A stretch of 64,000 nucleotides of DNA from an uncultured Marinicella sp. (lineage in GTDB: Bacteria; Pseudomonadota; Gammaproteobacteria; Xanthomonadales; Marinicellaceae). The stretch covers positions 1 to 64,000 of the forward strand of contig CANNAM010000006.1 in NCBI GenBank assembly GCA_947502595.1. The letters run 5' to 3'. Every line of letters starts with the position of its first letter. The stretch's first letter is position 1. The notes below the pieces were generated by a model that ran no database searches, had not been told where the DNA came from, and saw nothing but the letters and a program-made list of their open reading frames with translations. Shown here piece after piece: positions 35,167 through 43,864 of the stretch. Both the position numbers and the translations under genes were made by a program.

Positions 35167-37023
35167 ATGAAAGTCCAATTCAATGATGGCAAAGTAAACC
35201 AACACATCACCAATGCGGCACCAGACTTGCCAGATGCCAGGGACTGGTGTTACCAAGCGGCATTGATCAACCTTGAAAACCACATTGACCCGCCCAGAAA
35301 CTTACACATCCTTAACCAACAAGATGAACCAGCTTGTACAGGCTTTGCTCTGGCTGCGGTGATCAACTACCTCAATCAGCAACGGGGCGAAAACAAGAAA
35401 AAAGCCTCAATGCGCATGTTGTATGAAATGGCCAAACGCAATGATGAGTGGGAAGGAGAATTGTACTCAGGGTCATCTTGCCGAGGCGCCATCAAAGGCT
35501 GGTACAACATGGGCGTAAGCGAAGAGCATTTATGGTCCTACGAAGCCAACAAACCCGGAAGTTTCAGTGTTGAAGCGGCTAAAAATGCACGTTCAAATAC
35601 CATTGGTGCTTATTATCGTTTGCAGCACAATGTAGCAGATTTTCATGCCGCACTGAATGAAGCGGGAGTCATATACTGTTCATCCAGAGTGCACCAAGGC
35701 TGGCAACAAAAACAGCTGAAAGATGGCGTTATACAACCGTCAGAAAAGTATGCGGGCAGCCATGCTTTTGCCATTGTAGGTTACAACCAACAAGGATTTT
35801 GGGTACAAAACTCGTGGGGCAGACAATGGGGTAAAGATGGCCTGGCCATCTGGCGGTATGAAGATTGGCAAATAAATATCCAGGATGCATGGGTGTTACG
35901 CCTGGCATTGGCCACGCCACAAATTTGGCACTTAGAACCCAAAAACCAAGCCTCCTATGCAGCAAAAATAATGCGTCAAAACAAACCCAACAGGGCAGAA
36001 GTCGCGGGGCATTTTGTCCACATCGATGACGGTCACTTTAAAGATTCTGGTAAATACTGGTCTGATCTAGACGACGTCAAAATCACCACTGATTTACTCG
36101 CTGAATCTAAAGATTATGACCACCTTGTGCTTTATGCCCATGGGGGTTTAAATAGTCCGGATGTTTCAGCCAAACGCATCCGCAGCATGAAAGAAGTGTT
36201 CAAAGCCAATCGCATCTATCCTTATCACTTCATGTATGACACTGGCTTGAAGGAAGAATTGAAAGATTTGGTTTGGCGCAAAAAAGACCCCGTTGAAGAC
36301 CGAGCTGGCGGCATTACAGATGCCACCGATTGGTTGCTAGAAAAGCTCACCAGGGTGCCTGGCAGGGCCTTATGGCGAGAAATGAAAAGTGGTGCAAGAC
36401 TGCCATTCAATCAAAACCAAGCTGGCACCCAAGTGTTGGAACTGTTAACCCACGCCATTGCTCAAAACAACCAACAACGTGGTGCTGAAAATGCCATTAA
36501 ACTGCACCTAATTGGTCACAGCACTGGCGCTATTTTACTCGGTTGGTTGTTGCGCAGAATGAACCTTTTACCCAAATCCGAACAACAGAGAATCGTCACC
36601 ACCACCCTACTGGCGCCTGCTGCCAGCATCGCCTTTTACCAGTCACATTATCAGAAAGCACTGCAATCCAGAGCCCACTCATATGGCATTGATCAGCTGT
36701 ATTTATATAATTTAAGCCAACAACTGGAAGCCGATGACAGTGTAGGCCCGTACCGAAAATCATTGTTGTATCTGGTGTCACGAGCTTTTGAGGAAGACAA
36801 AAACACCGCCCTATTAGGCATGCAAAAATACGCCAACAAAGTGCCTAAAAACAGCAAAATTAAAAACATCATAAGCAATGGTCCAAGTGGTGCTGAACCT
36901 TTGAGCTGGAGTGCCACTCATGGTGGCTTTGATAACGATGTGCGTACCATGAACAGTGTACTTAAAAACATCCTCAAAGCAGAACCACTGACGCCATTTA
37001 CCACAAGTGATTTGACATATTGA
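35167..37023 (+). CDS. Papain-like cysteine peptidase fused to an alpha/beta hydrolase
   Basis: 618 residues, no signal peptide. Residues 1-250 form a C1-type peptidase. Gln51 and Cys57 in QQDEPACTGFA keep the papain spacing (oxyanion Gln six before Cys), His199 is in GSHAFAIVGYN and Asn215 in VQNSWGRQWG. Residues about 300-610 form an alpha/beta hydrolase: oxyanion HGG at 325-327, nucleophile elbow GHSTG (Ser452), and the likely His585 in THGGFDND. Both active sites look intact. A second hydrolase gene follows 52 bases later. I know no named family with this fusion; substrate and role are unknown. Confidence 0.75.
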   Translation: MKVQFNDGKVNQHITNAAPDLPDARDWCYQAALINLENHIDPPRNLHILNQQDEPACTGFALAAVINYLNQQRGENKKKASMRMLYEMAKRNDEWEGELYSGSSCRGAIKGWYNMGVSEEHLWSYEANKPGSFSVEAAKNARSNTIGAYYRLQHNVADFHAALNEAGVIYCSSRVHQGWQQKQLKDGVIQPSEKYAGSHAFAIVGYNQQGFWVQNSWGRQWGKDGLAIWRYEDWQINIQDAWVLRLALATPQIWHLEPKNQASYAAKIMRQNKPNRAEVAGHFVHIDDGHFKDSGKYWSDLDDVKITTDLLAESKDYDHLVLYAHGGLNSPDVSAKRIRSMKEVFKANRIYPYHFMYDTGLKEELKDLVWRKKDPVEDRAGGITDATDWLLEKLTRVPGRALWREMKSGARLPFNQNQAGTQVLELLTHAIAQNNQQRGAENAIKLHLIGHSTGAILLGWLLRRMNLLPKSEQQRIVTTTLLAPAASIAFYQSHYQKALQSRAHSYGIDQLYLYNLSQQLEADDSVGPYRKSLLYLVSRAFEEDKNTALLGMQKYANKVPKNSKIKNIISNGPSGAEPLSWSATHGGFDNDVRTMNSVLKNILKAEPLTPFTTSDLTY

Positions 37024-37075
37024 TGCAGTATAGTTTGATTTAAATAACTGCAGCTGTGGTTAGGCATGATTCCGT

Positions 37076-38299
37076 TTGCTTCAGCAAACAGATTCATTGT
37101 ATGATGATTTTTTTGTTTCGAGTCAACCCATTAAAAATTCACAACTTAATAACGACCTCAAGGGTTTACGACAATTGTCACAAGATGGCATTGAGGGTGT
37201 GGTCGATGTGGTTGAGGCCATGCACCAAAGAATCATCAGCTTGGGTGGCTTACTCAATCGCGGTGACTTGAACCAAACCACCGGCATCACCGCTTGGGTG
37301 TATAAAACCATACGCAAAACCACAGCACTCAGCTTCAAAGGCTTGGATCTGGCTGCAGCCACATTCAGCCCCTTACTGCCAGCAACAACCTTGGGGCGGC
37401 AACGCAACCAATGGGTTGCGATTCTTAATGGTTTATTAGGTGACCATTTGGCCGCCACCAACAACCCTTTGGCGCAAGCCATGACATGGCACCACAACGG
37501 CCAAAACATCAGCCCTCATCAAGCAGCCAAACTGTGTAACCAACAAGCAGGCCAACCCTTGTTGTTGATTCATGGTTTATGCATGAATGATGAAATGTGG
37601 CTGCGCGATGGGCACAACCACGGCGTGGCATTGCAACAGTCACACGCAATGATTCCAATCTATGTGCGCTACAACAGTGGCTTGGCTGTGTATGAAAATG
37701 GTTTGCTGCTGGAACGCATGTTGACGGCCTTTGCCCGGCAGCTAAACGCTGAAAAAAAATGTGCTGTGCTGTGCCATTCCATGGGTGGCTTGGTGTTTCG
37801 CAGTGCCCTGCACTCAGGTGATAAAAAACACGCCAGCTGGTTAAAATCAATGGATAAAGCAGTGTTTTTAGGCACCCCACACCAAGGTGCTGTGCTAGAA
37901 AAATCAGGCAACATCATTGATTACTTAATCAGTATCAACCCCTACAGTGCACCTTTCACTCAAGTGGTCAAAGTACGCAGCCACGGTATAAAAAACCTGC
38001 GTCATGGCACCGTCACACCAGACCACCAGACCATTCAACTTCCAGCAGACATAGATGCTTTTGCGCTTGCCGCCAGCACCCACAAAGATGGTCACAGCCT
38101 GCACCATAAATGGATTGGTGATGGCTTGGTCAGTGTGGATTCAGCCTTAGGTGGTCACAAACACCCTGACAGAGAGGTGGTTTTCAAAACTGAAAACAAA
38201 CACACATTCAATAACTTATCGCACATGGGCTTGTTATCTGATGACAGGGTGTTGCAGCATTTGCAAACCATCTACAGTAGCCGCGATTCAGCTCAATAG
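37076..38299 (+). CDS. PGAP1/lipase-like alpha/beta hydrolase
   Basis: 407 residues, no signal peptide. LLLIHGLCMNDEMW carries the oxyanion His-Gly, LCHSMGG the nucleophile Ser235, GDGLVSVDSA the likely Asp349 and LSHMGLL the likely His383, so the triad is complete. The first 150 residues are helical and unassigned. The start is TTG at 37076; an in-frame stop lies just upstream, and no ATG comes before residue 49. AGG is 11 bases upstream. It probably forms an operon with the peptidase-hydrolase fusion. Confidence 0.75.
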   Translation: MLQQTDSLYDDFFVSSQPIKNSQLNNDLKGLRQLSQDGIEGVVDVVEAMHQRIISLGGLLNRGDLNQTTGITAWVYKTIRKTTALSFKGLDLAAATFSPLLPATTLGRQRNQWVAILNGLLGDHLAATNNPLAQAMTWHHNGQNISPHQAAKLCNQQAGQPLLLIHGLCMNDEMWLRDGHNHGVALQQSHAMIPIYVRYNSGLAVYENGLLLERMLTAFARQLNAEKKCAVLCHSMGGLVFRSALHSGDKKHASWLKSMDKAVFLGTPHQGAVLEKSGNIIDYLISINPYSAPFTQVVKVRSHGIKNLRHGTVTPDHQTIQLPADIDAFALAASTHKDGHSLHHKWIGDGLVSVDSALGGHKHPDREVVFKTENKHTFNNLSHMGLLSDDRVLQHLQTIYSSRDSAQ

Positions 38300-38348
38300 A
38301 ATGCCCTACTTAGCCAAAAAGTAACAACCGTCAAATAGCACCGTCGAT

Positions 38349-38957
38349 TTATTGTCTTTGCATGTCCCTCAGCACAAAACGTTCATGGTCGAGGCGACCC
38401 GCAATGAATTCTCGTTGGCCATTGAGATCCGCGGTTCTGTCCTTTATGGCATCCATGCGATTCACCAAAGCTGCTCGGTCAACAACGCTTAAACGTCCTT
38501 GCACCAATTGGCCTTTGAGCATCCGCCACTCTTCATCAAGATCATCCAACTCTGTATTGGCGGCATCAATTTCTTCTTCCAATGACTTAACCAGCTGTTG
38601 TTGCTGGTATATTTTTTGCCCATCATGATAGGCTGATTCAAATTGATAACCCGCTTCACCACTACAAACGCCATGGTAAGTTCGGTTATTCACACCCTCT
38701 TCAAAACCACGAGCAGCTGTACAATAACGCTGCAAGCCAGCTTCTCGACCATGTAACCAATCATCCAAGTCTGTACCAACACCATGTTTGGCACAAGCCT
38801 TTTGGTGTTTTTGTATAAAGGTCTCAGGCTCACCTTTGGCGCCATCAGTAAAACCAATTTGGTACCAATCGGCCACCAAACATTGGTCCTCGTTCAAAGT
38901 AGCACAACCACTGAGCAATGCCACTGCGCCTATAAAGACAAAACTGTTTTTAACCAT
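38349..38957 (-). CDS. DUF2799 lipoprotein
   Basis: 202 residues. Lipobox ALLSGCATL gives a lipid anchor at Cys18. QCLVADWYQIGFTDGAKG and GREAGLQRYC are characteristic of DUF2799, with repeated G-x-x-x-G helical segments. The C-terminal 70 residues form a charged coiled coil (VKSLEEEIDAANTELDDLDE). Function unknown. It is convergent with the hydrolase gene, 49 bases apart. Confidence 0.8.
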   Translation of the reverse strand: MVKNSFVFIGAVALLSGCATLNEDQCLVADWYQIGFTDGAKGEPETFIQKHQKACAKHGVGTDLDDWLHGREAGLQRYCTAARGFEEGVNNRTYHGVCSGEAGYQFESAYHDGQKIYQQQQLVKSLEEEIDAANTELDDLDEEWRMLKGQLVQGRLSVVDRAALVNRMDAIKDRTADLNGQREFIAGRLDHERFVLRDMQRQ

Positions 38958-39208
38958 GATGCTGTTTAAAATTTAAAACCAATATGATACAACAACTGAC
39001 AAGCTTGGTGTTAAACCCGAGCGCAAAAGCCTGTGATTATAAAAGCACCATCTATTCAGTTGCTGTGGCAGAGGTAACAAAGCATTGCATACAACTTTTA
39101 AGGCAGTTGACAGCTAAGCAGTTAAGGTCGTAAACCAAGGCTATTATGACTAAGGTGTGCTTGGTGTGGATTAAAAAACCAAATCAAAGCACCGCCCAAT
39201 AAAACCCA

Positions 39209-40381
39209 TCAAAGGTCTTCTGGAACATGCACCAGGCCGCTCATTAACACCCGAGCACTGCGCGACATACTGACTGTTTGGGCTCGCCATGTGTGGCCAT
39301 TTTTATCGACTGCCGCCCCAACTTTCAAGGTGCCAGATGGGTGACCAAAACGCACTTCATCCCGCTCACCACCACCAGCGGCTGTATTAACCAAGGTGCC
39401 AGGAATCGCCGCAGCTGTTGCAATGGCCACTGCAGCCGTGCCCATCATCGCATGGTGTAATAAGCCCATAGACAACGCCCTGACATTCAAATCAATGGCA
39501 CTGGCAGCGATGTTTTTACCACTGGATGATGTGTAGGCTTGCGGCGCAGCAACAAACGCCACTTTCGGTGTGTGTTGCCTGGTTTTGGCCGCTTCGATGT
39601 CATCAATCAAACCCATTTTAACTGCCCCATAAGCACGTATGGTTTCAAACATTTCAAGCGTTGCTGGGTTGCTATTGATGTCACCTTGTAACTCAGTACC
39701 TGTAAAGCCTAAGTCTGCTGCATTGATAAAAATAGTTGGGATGCCTGCAGCTATCATGGTGGCCTTGAAGGTTCCCACCCCTGGCACCTCTAATTCATCG
39801 ACTAAATTGCCAGTTGGAAACATTGCCGCATCACCAACAGGATCAACAAATTCTATTTTAACTTCAGCCGCTGGAAAGGTCACACCATCTAATTCAAAGT
39901 CACCCGTTTCTTGCACCACACCATCGGTAATTGGCACATGGGCAATGATGGTTTTTTCAATATTGGCTTGCCAGATTCGCACCACTGCAACACCATTATT
40001 TGGAATGCGTGCTGGACCCACTAAGCCATTGCTGATTGCAAAAGAACCCACCGCTGCCGTTAAATTTCCACAGTTGCCACTCCAATCGACAAATGGGCGG
40101 TCAATAGCTACTTGACCAAACAAATAATCCACATCGTGATCAGGCTGGTTACTCTTAGATAAAATCACTGTTTTACTGGTGCTCGAAGTGGCACCACCCA
40201 TACCGTCTGTTTGTTTACCATAAGGGTCCGGGCTGCCAATCACCCTTAATAACAGCTGGTCACGCGCTGTACCTGCTACTTGAGCCGACTTTGGTAAATC
40301 GGACAGTTTAAAGAACACGCCTTTGGAAGTGCCACCACGCATATATGTGGCTGGGATTTGAATTTGTGGTTTGTGATTCAT
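39209..40381 (-). CDS. prpF: 2-methylaconitate cis-trans isomerase
   Basis: 390 residues of the PrpF family. ATYMRGGTSKGVFFKLSDLP at the N-terminus, GSPDPYGKQTDGMGGATSS, WSGNCGNLTAAVG and GGGERDEVRFGHPSG are all strongly conserved in Shewanella PrpF. The enzyme isomerises 2-methylaconitate made by AcnD in the methylcitrate cycle. Neither acnD, prpC nor prpB is in the window, so the gene stands alone here. The related 4-oxalomesaconate tautomerase is the alternative. Confidence 0.85.
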   Translation of the reverse strand: MNHKPQIQIPATYMRGGTSKGVFFKLSDLPKSAQVAGTARDQLLLRVIGSPDPYGKQTDGMGGATSSTSKTVILSKSNQPDHDVDYLFGQVAIDRPFVDWSGNCGNLTAAVGSFAISNGLVGPARIPNNGVAVVRIWQANIEKTIIAHVPITDGVVQETGDFELDGVTFPAAEVKIEFVDPVGDAAMFPTGNLVDELEVPGVGTFKATMIAAGIPTIFINAADLGFTGTELQGDINSNPATLEMFETIRAYGAVKMGLIDDIEAAKTRQHTPKVAFVAAPQAYTSSSGKNIAASAIDLNVRALSMGLLHHAMMGTAAVAIATAAAIPGTLVNTAAGGGERDEVRFGHPSGTLKVGAAVDKNGHTWRAQTVSMSRSARVLMSGLVHVPEDL

Positions 40382-40463
40382 GCTGTTTTATGCCTTCAGT
40401 TGCTCTATATGCAGTCACTGCTCTTGTGCACTGCTGATTTGTTGATTGAGGTATTATAACCAC

Positions 40464-40492
40464 AAAAAAGGCGACCCTGAGGCCGCCTTTTA
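40464..40492. terminator. Bidirectional terminator between fusA-type gene and prpF
   Basis: AAAAGGCGACC, loop CTGA and GGCCGCCTTTT with one mismatch, with an A-tract before and T after. It would end the EF-G gene on the minus strand; the A/T tracts let it work in both directions. Confidence 0.75.
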
Positions 40493-40513
40493 TTGCGTAA
40501 CTAAAAAAAATAA

Positions 40514-42601
40514 TTATTTTTCTTCTTTACGTGCTTTCGCTGCTGCAATCACTTCTTCAGCAATGTTGTTGGGACAAGGGTTGTAGTGCGAGAACTCCAT
40601 AGAGAACTGACCACGACCAGAAGTCATGGTACGCAATGAACCAATGTAACCAAACATTTCAGACAATGGCACGTCGGCTTTGATGCGCACTGCAGTTGCA
40701 GTCGGATCTTGCGACTTAATCATGCCACGTCTTCTGTTCAAGTCACCGATCACATCACCAACATGATCGTCTGGCGTGAACACATCAACTTTCATGATAG
40801 GTTCCATGATTTGTGGTGAACATTTTTTCACTGATTGACGGTAAGCACCTTTAGCAGCTGCTTCAAACGCCATGGTAGACGAATCGACCGCATGGTATGA
40901 ACCGTCTTGCAAAGTGAATTTCAAATCTTGTAATGGGTAACCAGCCAACGGGCCTTCTACCATCAAGCTTTGGAAACCTTTTTCAATCGCTGACCAGTAC
41001 TCTTTAGGTACGTTACCGCCTGTTACAGTCGATTCAAACTCATAGCCTGAACCCACTTCACCTGGCTCAATAGTGTAATCAATTTTACCAAACTGACCAG
41101 AACCACCTGACTGTTTCTTGTGCGTGTATGAATCAGTAATGGCAGAAGTGATGGACTCACGGTATGCTACCTGAGGTGCACCTACAATCAACTCAACACC
41201 AAATGTACGCATTAAAATGTCGACTTTAATGTCTAAGTGCAATTCACCCATTCCTTTCAAAATAGTTTCGCCTGAGTCTTCATCAGTTTCTACTTGGAAA
41301 GAAGGGTCTTCGGCAATCATTTTACCTAAAGCATTACCCATTTTTTCAGAACCACCTTTGTCTTTTGGTGCCACAGCAATCGAAATAACTGGGTCAGGGA
41401 AGATCATTGGCTCTAAAGTACAAGGGTGTTTTGGATCACATAAGGTATGTCCAGTTTGTACATTCTTCATACCCACAACCGCCAAAATATCACCGGCTTG
41501 GGCTTTTTCTAATTCATTTCTGTCATCGGCATGCATTTCTACCATGCGACCAATTCGCTCAGTTTTACCCGTTGCAGAGTTAAGAACTGTGTCACCTTTG
41601 GCCAATTTGCCCGAGTAAACCCGGATAAAGGTCAATGCACCAAAGCGATCATCCATAATTTTAAACGCCAAAGCCCTGAAAGGCTCATCGACAGTTACAG
41701 TAGCCACTTCACCAGTAGGCTCACCTGTTTCTGGGTCAGTCAAATCTTGTGGTTCTACTTCTACCGGGCTAGGCAAGTAATCAACCACAGCATCCAAAAT
41801 TAATTGCATGCCTTTGTTTTTAAAGGCTGAACCACAGTAAGTTGGGAAGAACGCCAAATCACGAGTACCTTTACGGATACAACGTTTGATGTCATCCATA
41901 GACACGTCTTCACCGTCCATATATGCCATCATCAGATCATCGTCTTGCTCAACAGCTGTTTCAACCAATTGCTCATGGTAAGCATCAACTTTTTCTACCA
42001 TATCAGCTGGCACGTCTTGGATTTCGAAATTTTCAGGTAATCCTGTATCGTCCCAAACGTAAGCTTTTTTGCTCAATACATCTACCACGCCAACAAAGTT
42101 ATCTTCAATGCCAATAGGTAAGGTCATCACCAAAGGTGTAGCACCCAAAACTTCTTTGACTTGGTCAACAACCCTGAAAAAGTCAGCGCCCATACGGTCT
42201 AACTTATTAACGAAGATGATTCGAGCCACTTCAGAGTCATTGGCATAACGCCAGTTGGTTTCTGATTGTGGTTCTACACCACCTGAGCCGCAGAATACAC
42301 CAACACCGCCATCTAAAACTTTCAACGAACGGTATACTTCTACAGTGAAATCAACGTGACCTGGAGTATCAATGATGTTAAAGCGGTGGTCTTTCCAGAA
42401 ACATGTGGTCGCAGCTGATTGAATGGTGATACCACGCTCAGCTTCTTGATCCATGAAATCCATGGTTGACTCACCATCATGAGTTTCACCAGCTTTATGA
42501 ATTTTACCGGTTAATTTTAGGATACGCTCGGTGGTGGTGGTTTTACCCGCATCCACGTGAGCGAAGATACCAATGTTTCTGTATTTTGATAATTCTGTCA
42601 T
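40514..42601 (-). CDS. fusA2: Elongation factor G, type 2 paralogue
   Basis: 695 residues of a translational GTPase. G1 [16 protein letters not shown]3 DTPGHVDF and G4 NKLDRMG are intact, followed by the EF-G domains II-V. The sequence opens [17 protein letters not shown] and has [15 protein letters not shown], which I associate with the second EF-G of Vibrio and Pseudomonas (FusA2/FusB). It is not next to rpsL, rpsG or tuf, supporting the paralogue call. It may be the sole EF-G, but that is less likely. Confidence 0.85.
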   Translation of the reverse strand: MTELSKYRNIGIFAHVDAGKTTTTERILKLTGKIHKAGETHDGESTMDFMDQEAERGITIQSAATTCFWKDHRFNIIDTPGHVDFTVEVYRSLKVLDGGVGVFCGSGGVEPQSETNWRYANDSEVARIIFVNKLDRMGADFFRVVDQVKEVLGATPLVMTLPIGIEDNFVGVVDVLSKKAYVWDDTGLPENFEIQDVPADMVEKVDAYHEQLVETAVEQDDDLMMAYMDGEDVSMDDIKRCIRKGTRDLAFFPTYCGSAFKNKGMQLILDAVVDYLPSPVEVEPQDLTDPETGEPTGEVATVTVDEPFRALAFKIMDDRFGALTFIRVYSGKLAKGDTVLNSATGKTERIGRMVEMHADDRNELEKAQAGDILAVVGMKNVQTGHTLCDPKHPCTLEPMIFPDPVISIAVAPKDKGGSEKMGNALGKMIAEDPSFQVETDEDSGETILKGMGELHLDIKVDILMRTFGVELIVGAPQVAYRESITSAITDSYTHKKQSGGSGQFGKIDYTIEPGEVGSGYEFESTVTGGNVPKEYWSAIEKGFQSLMVEGPLAGYPLQDLKFTLQDGSYHAVDSSTMAFEAAAKGAYRQSVKKCSPQIMEPIMKVDVFTPDDHVGDVIGDLNRRRGMIKSQDPTATAVRIKADVPLSEMFGYIGSLRTMTSGRGQFSMEFSHYNPCPNNIAEEVIAAAKARKEEK

Positions 42602-42777
42602 GTCATTATTCTTATGTCATTTACCCCAAGGATAAAGTTAAAAAACAGGCCCAGTCACGATAAAAGACCTTTGGCTAAGTTGTTGAATAGATTCACTATT
42701 ATCAAACAGCGAAACAGACCAACAAATCAGACAAAAGTCTCTCGAAATCTTTATAGGCCATAAAGAGCGCGCATCTT

Positions 42778-42805
42778 ACTATAAAAGCTGGCTCAGGTTA
42801 AGGAA
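42778..42805 (-). promoter_or_regulatory. Possible promoter of the EF-G gene
   Basis: On the minus strand TTCCTT (-35, 42800-42805), 16 bases, TATAGT (-10, 42778-42783), then a GC-rich discriminator (GATGCGCGC), as in growth-rate-controlled promoters. The -35 is weak and the leader would be about 170 bases. Confidence 0.3.
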
Positions 42806-42841
42806 TTCGTGATATTTTGGGGCTTTTTTTTAAATTTCAAT

Positions 42842-42882
42842 AAAAAACGCCGATTCACATATTATTACGATGTGAATCGGCG
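42842..42882 (-). terminator. Terminator of the PuuD-like gene
   Basis: A perfect 12-base inverted repeat (TGTGAATCGGCG at 42871-42882 and CGCCGATTCACA at 42848-42859) with an 11-base loop, followed on the minus strand by six T (42842-42847). It lies about 50 bases after the stop of the membrane protein gene. Confidence 0.8.
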
Positions 42883-42931
42883 CATAAAGAGACGTGGTGA
42901 CTGTCTTGCTGACAGACTTTAAGGCTTGGAC

Positions 42932-43573
42932 TTATAAATAAACCACCAAAGCAACCATGGCAATCGTCAACAATAAAGACATATGTATAACGCCTTTAAC
43001 ACTGGCCATTGGACCCATTTTACCAAAAATGGCATTCAACTCTAACAACACAGCCAAAGCCAAAGCTGCCATCAATCCATTGGACATCCCAGCAGATACA
43101 ACCGCCATGCCTTCAGGGACTGCCGCACCATGTTTAGAGGCCAACATGCAAAACAGCATCGGCGCTGAAAACAACACATTGGTTCTGGAGGCCAAACCTG
43201 CTTTGCCAGCGCTTGCAACCACATCGCCTGATTTCAAGCCCAACACCACTTGTTGTTTCGGCCAAATAATCAACCACACGTTCAAGAACATAAAAGTGCC
43301 CAACAATGCACCCAACAGAATCCAGCCATTCAGTGAGGCACCCAAAACACCCAACAACACCACTCCAGTAATAAAGGTCAGCATCGCACCCCAGCGGAAC
43401 CACCACAATGCCCTGGTGGCCAACTTGGCTTTCACATCAGGCAGCGCATCTTTAGCAGCTTCTTTAAAATACTCACCTTGAACAAAATTAAAGTAGTACA
43501 ACATACCAATCCAAGTGATCCCAAATAAACCATGGCCCCAGCGTGCCAATAAATCAACCCATACATTATTCAT
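42932..43573 (-). CDS. PuuD-like (urate hydroxylase N-domain) membrane protein
   Basis: 213 residues with about six membrane helices and the opening WVDLLARWGHGLFGITWIGM, which resembles the N-terminal membrane domain of urate hydroxylase PuuD (PF06181 type), including a histidine in the first helix. The cytochrome c domain of full PuuD is absent, so it may be a short paralogue with a different job. AGGAG eight bases before the ATG at 43573 decides this start. It is the only gene of its transcript. Confidence 0.65.
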   Translation of the reverse strand: MNNVWVDLLARWGHGLFGITWIGMLYYFNFVQGEYFKEAAKDALPDVKAKLATRALWWFRWGAMLTFITGVVLLGVLGASLNGWILLGALLGTFMFLNVWLIIWPKQQVVLGLKSGDVVASAGKAGLASRTNVLFSAPMLFCMLASKHGAAVPEGMAVVSAGMSNGLMAALALAVLLELNAIFGKMGPMASVKGVIHMSLLLTIAMVALVVYL

Positions 43574-43803
43574 GAACAACTCTCCTCAGTTAATTAAAAA
43601 TTTGTTAATACATTCTATACATTAATACCATCCAGTCAATTGAAGAATCTCGAGTGATCTGGATTGAAAGGTCCTGTGTTATATGCACCTCATAAGCATT
43701 TCACAAATCCTTACAAATCAGACTTGAATTAATTAACTTCAACGTCATATGCTTGGTTAGTGGTGCGTAAGCCTGATTTTTTTGGCTTTATCGGGCATTG
43801 CCC

Positions 43804-43831
43804 TTTTACCCTGTAATGGTTCAGGTATAAT
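43804..43831 (+). promoter_or_regulatory. Likely promoter of the sucA-sucB-lpdA operon
   Basis: TTTTAC (43804-43809), 16 bases and a perfect TATAAT (43826-43831). The start of transcription would be near 43838, with a leader of about 27 bases. Confidence 0.5.
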
Positions 43832-43864
43832 ACGCGTTTTATTAATTTAACACTGAGACATCCC

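Larger units (their letters stand above)
42602..42931. other. Intergenic region upstream of the EF-G gene
   Basis: 330 bases without a gene. It holds a possible fusA promoter at 42778-42805 and, at 42842-42882, the terminator of the PuuD-like gene. Nothing else is recognised. Confidence 0.5.
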
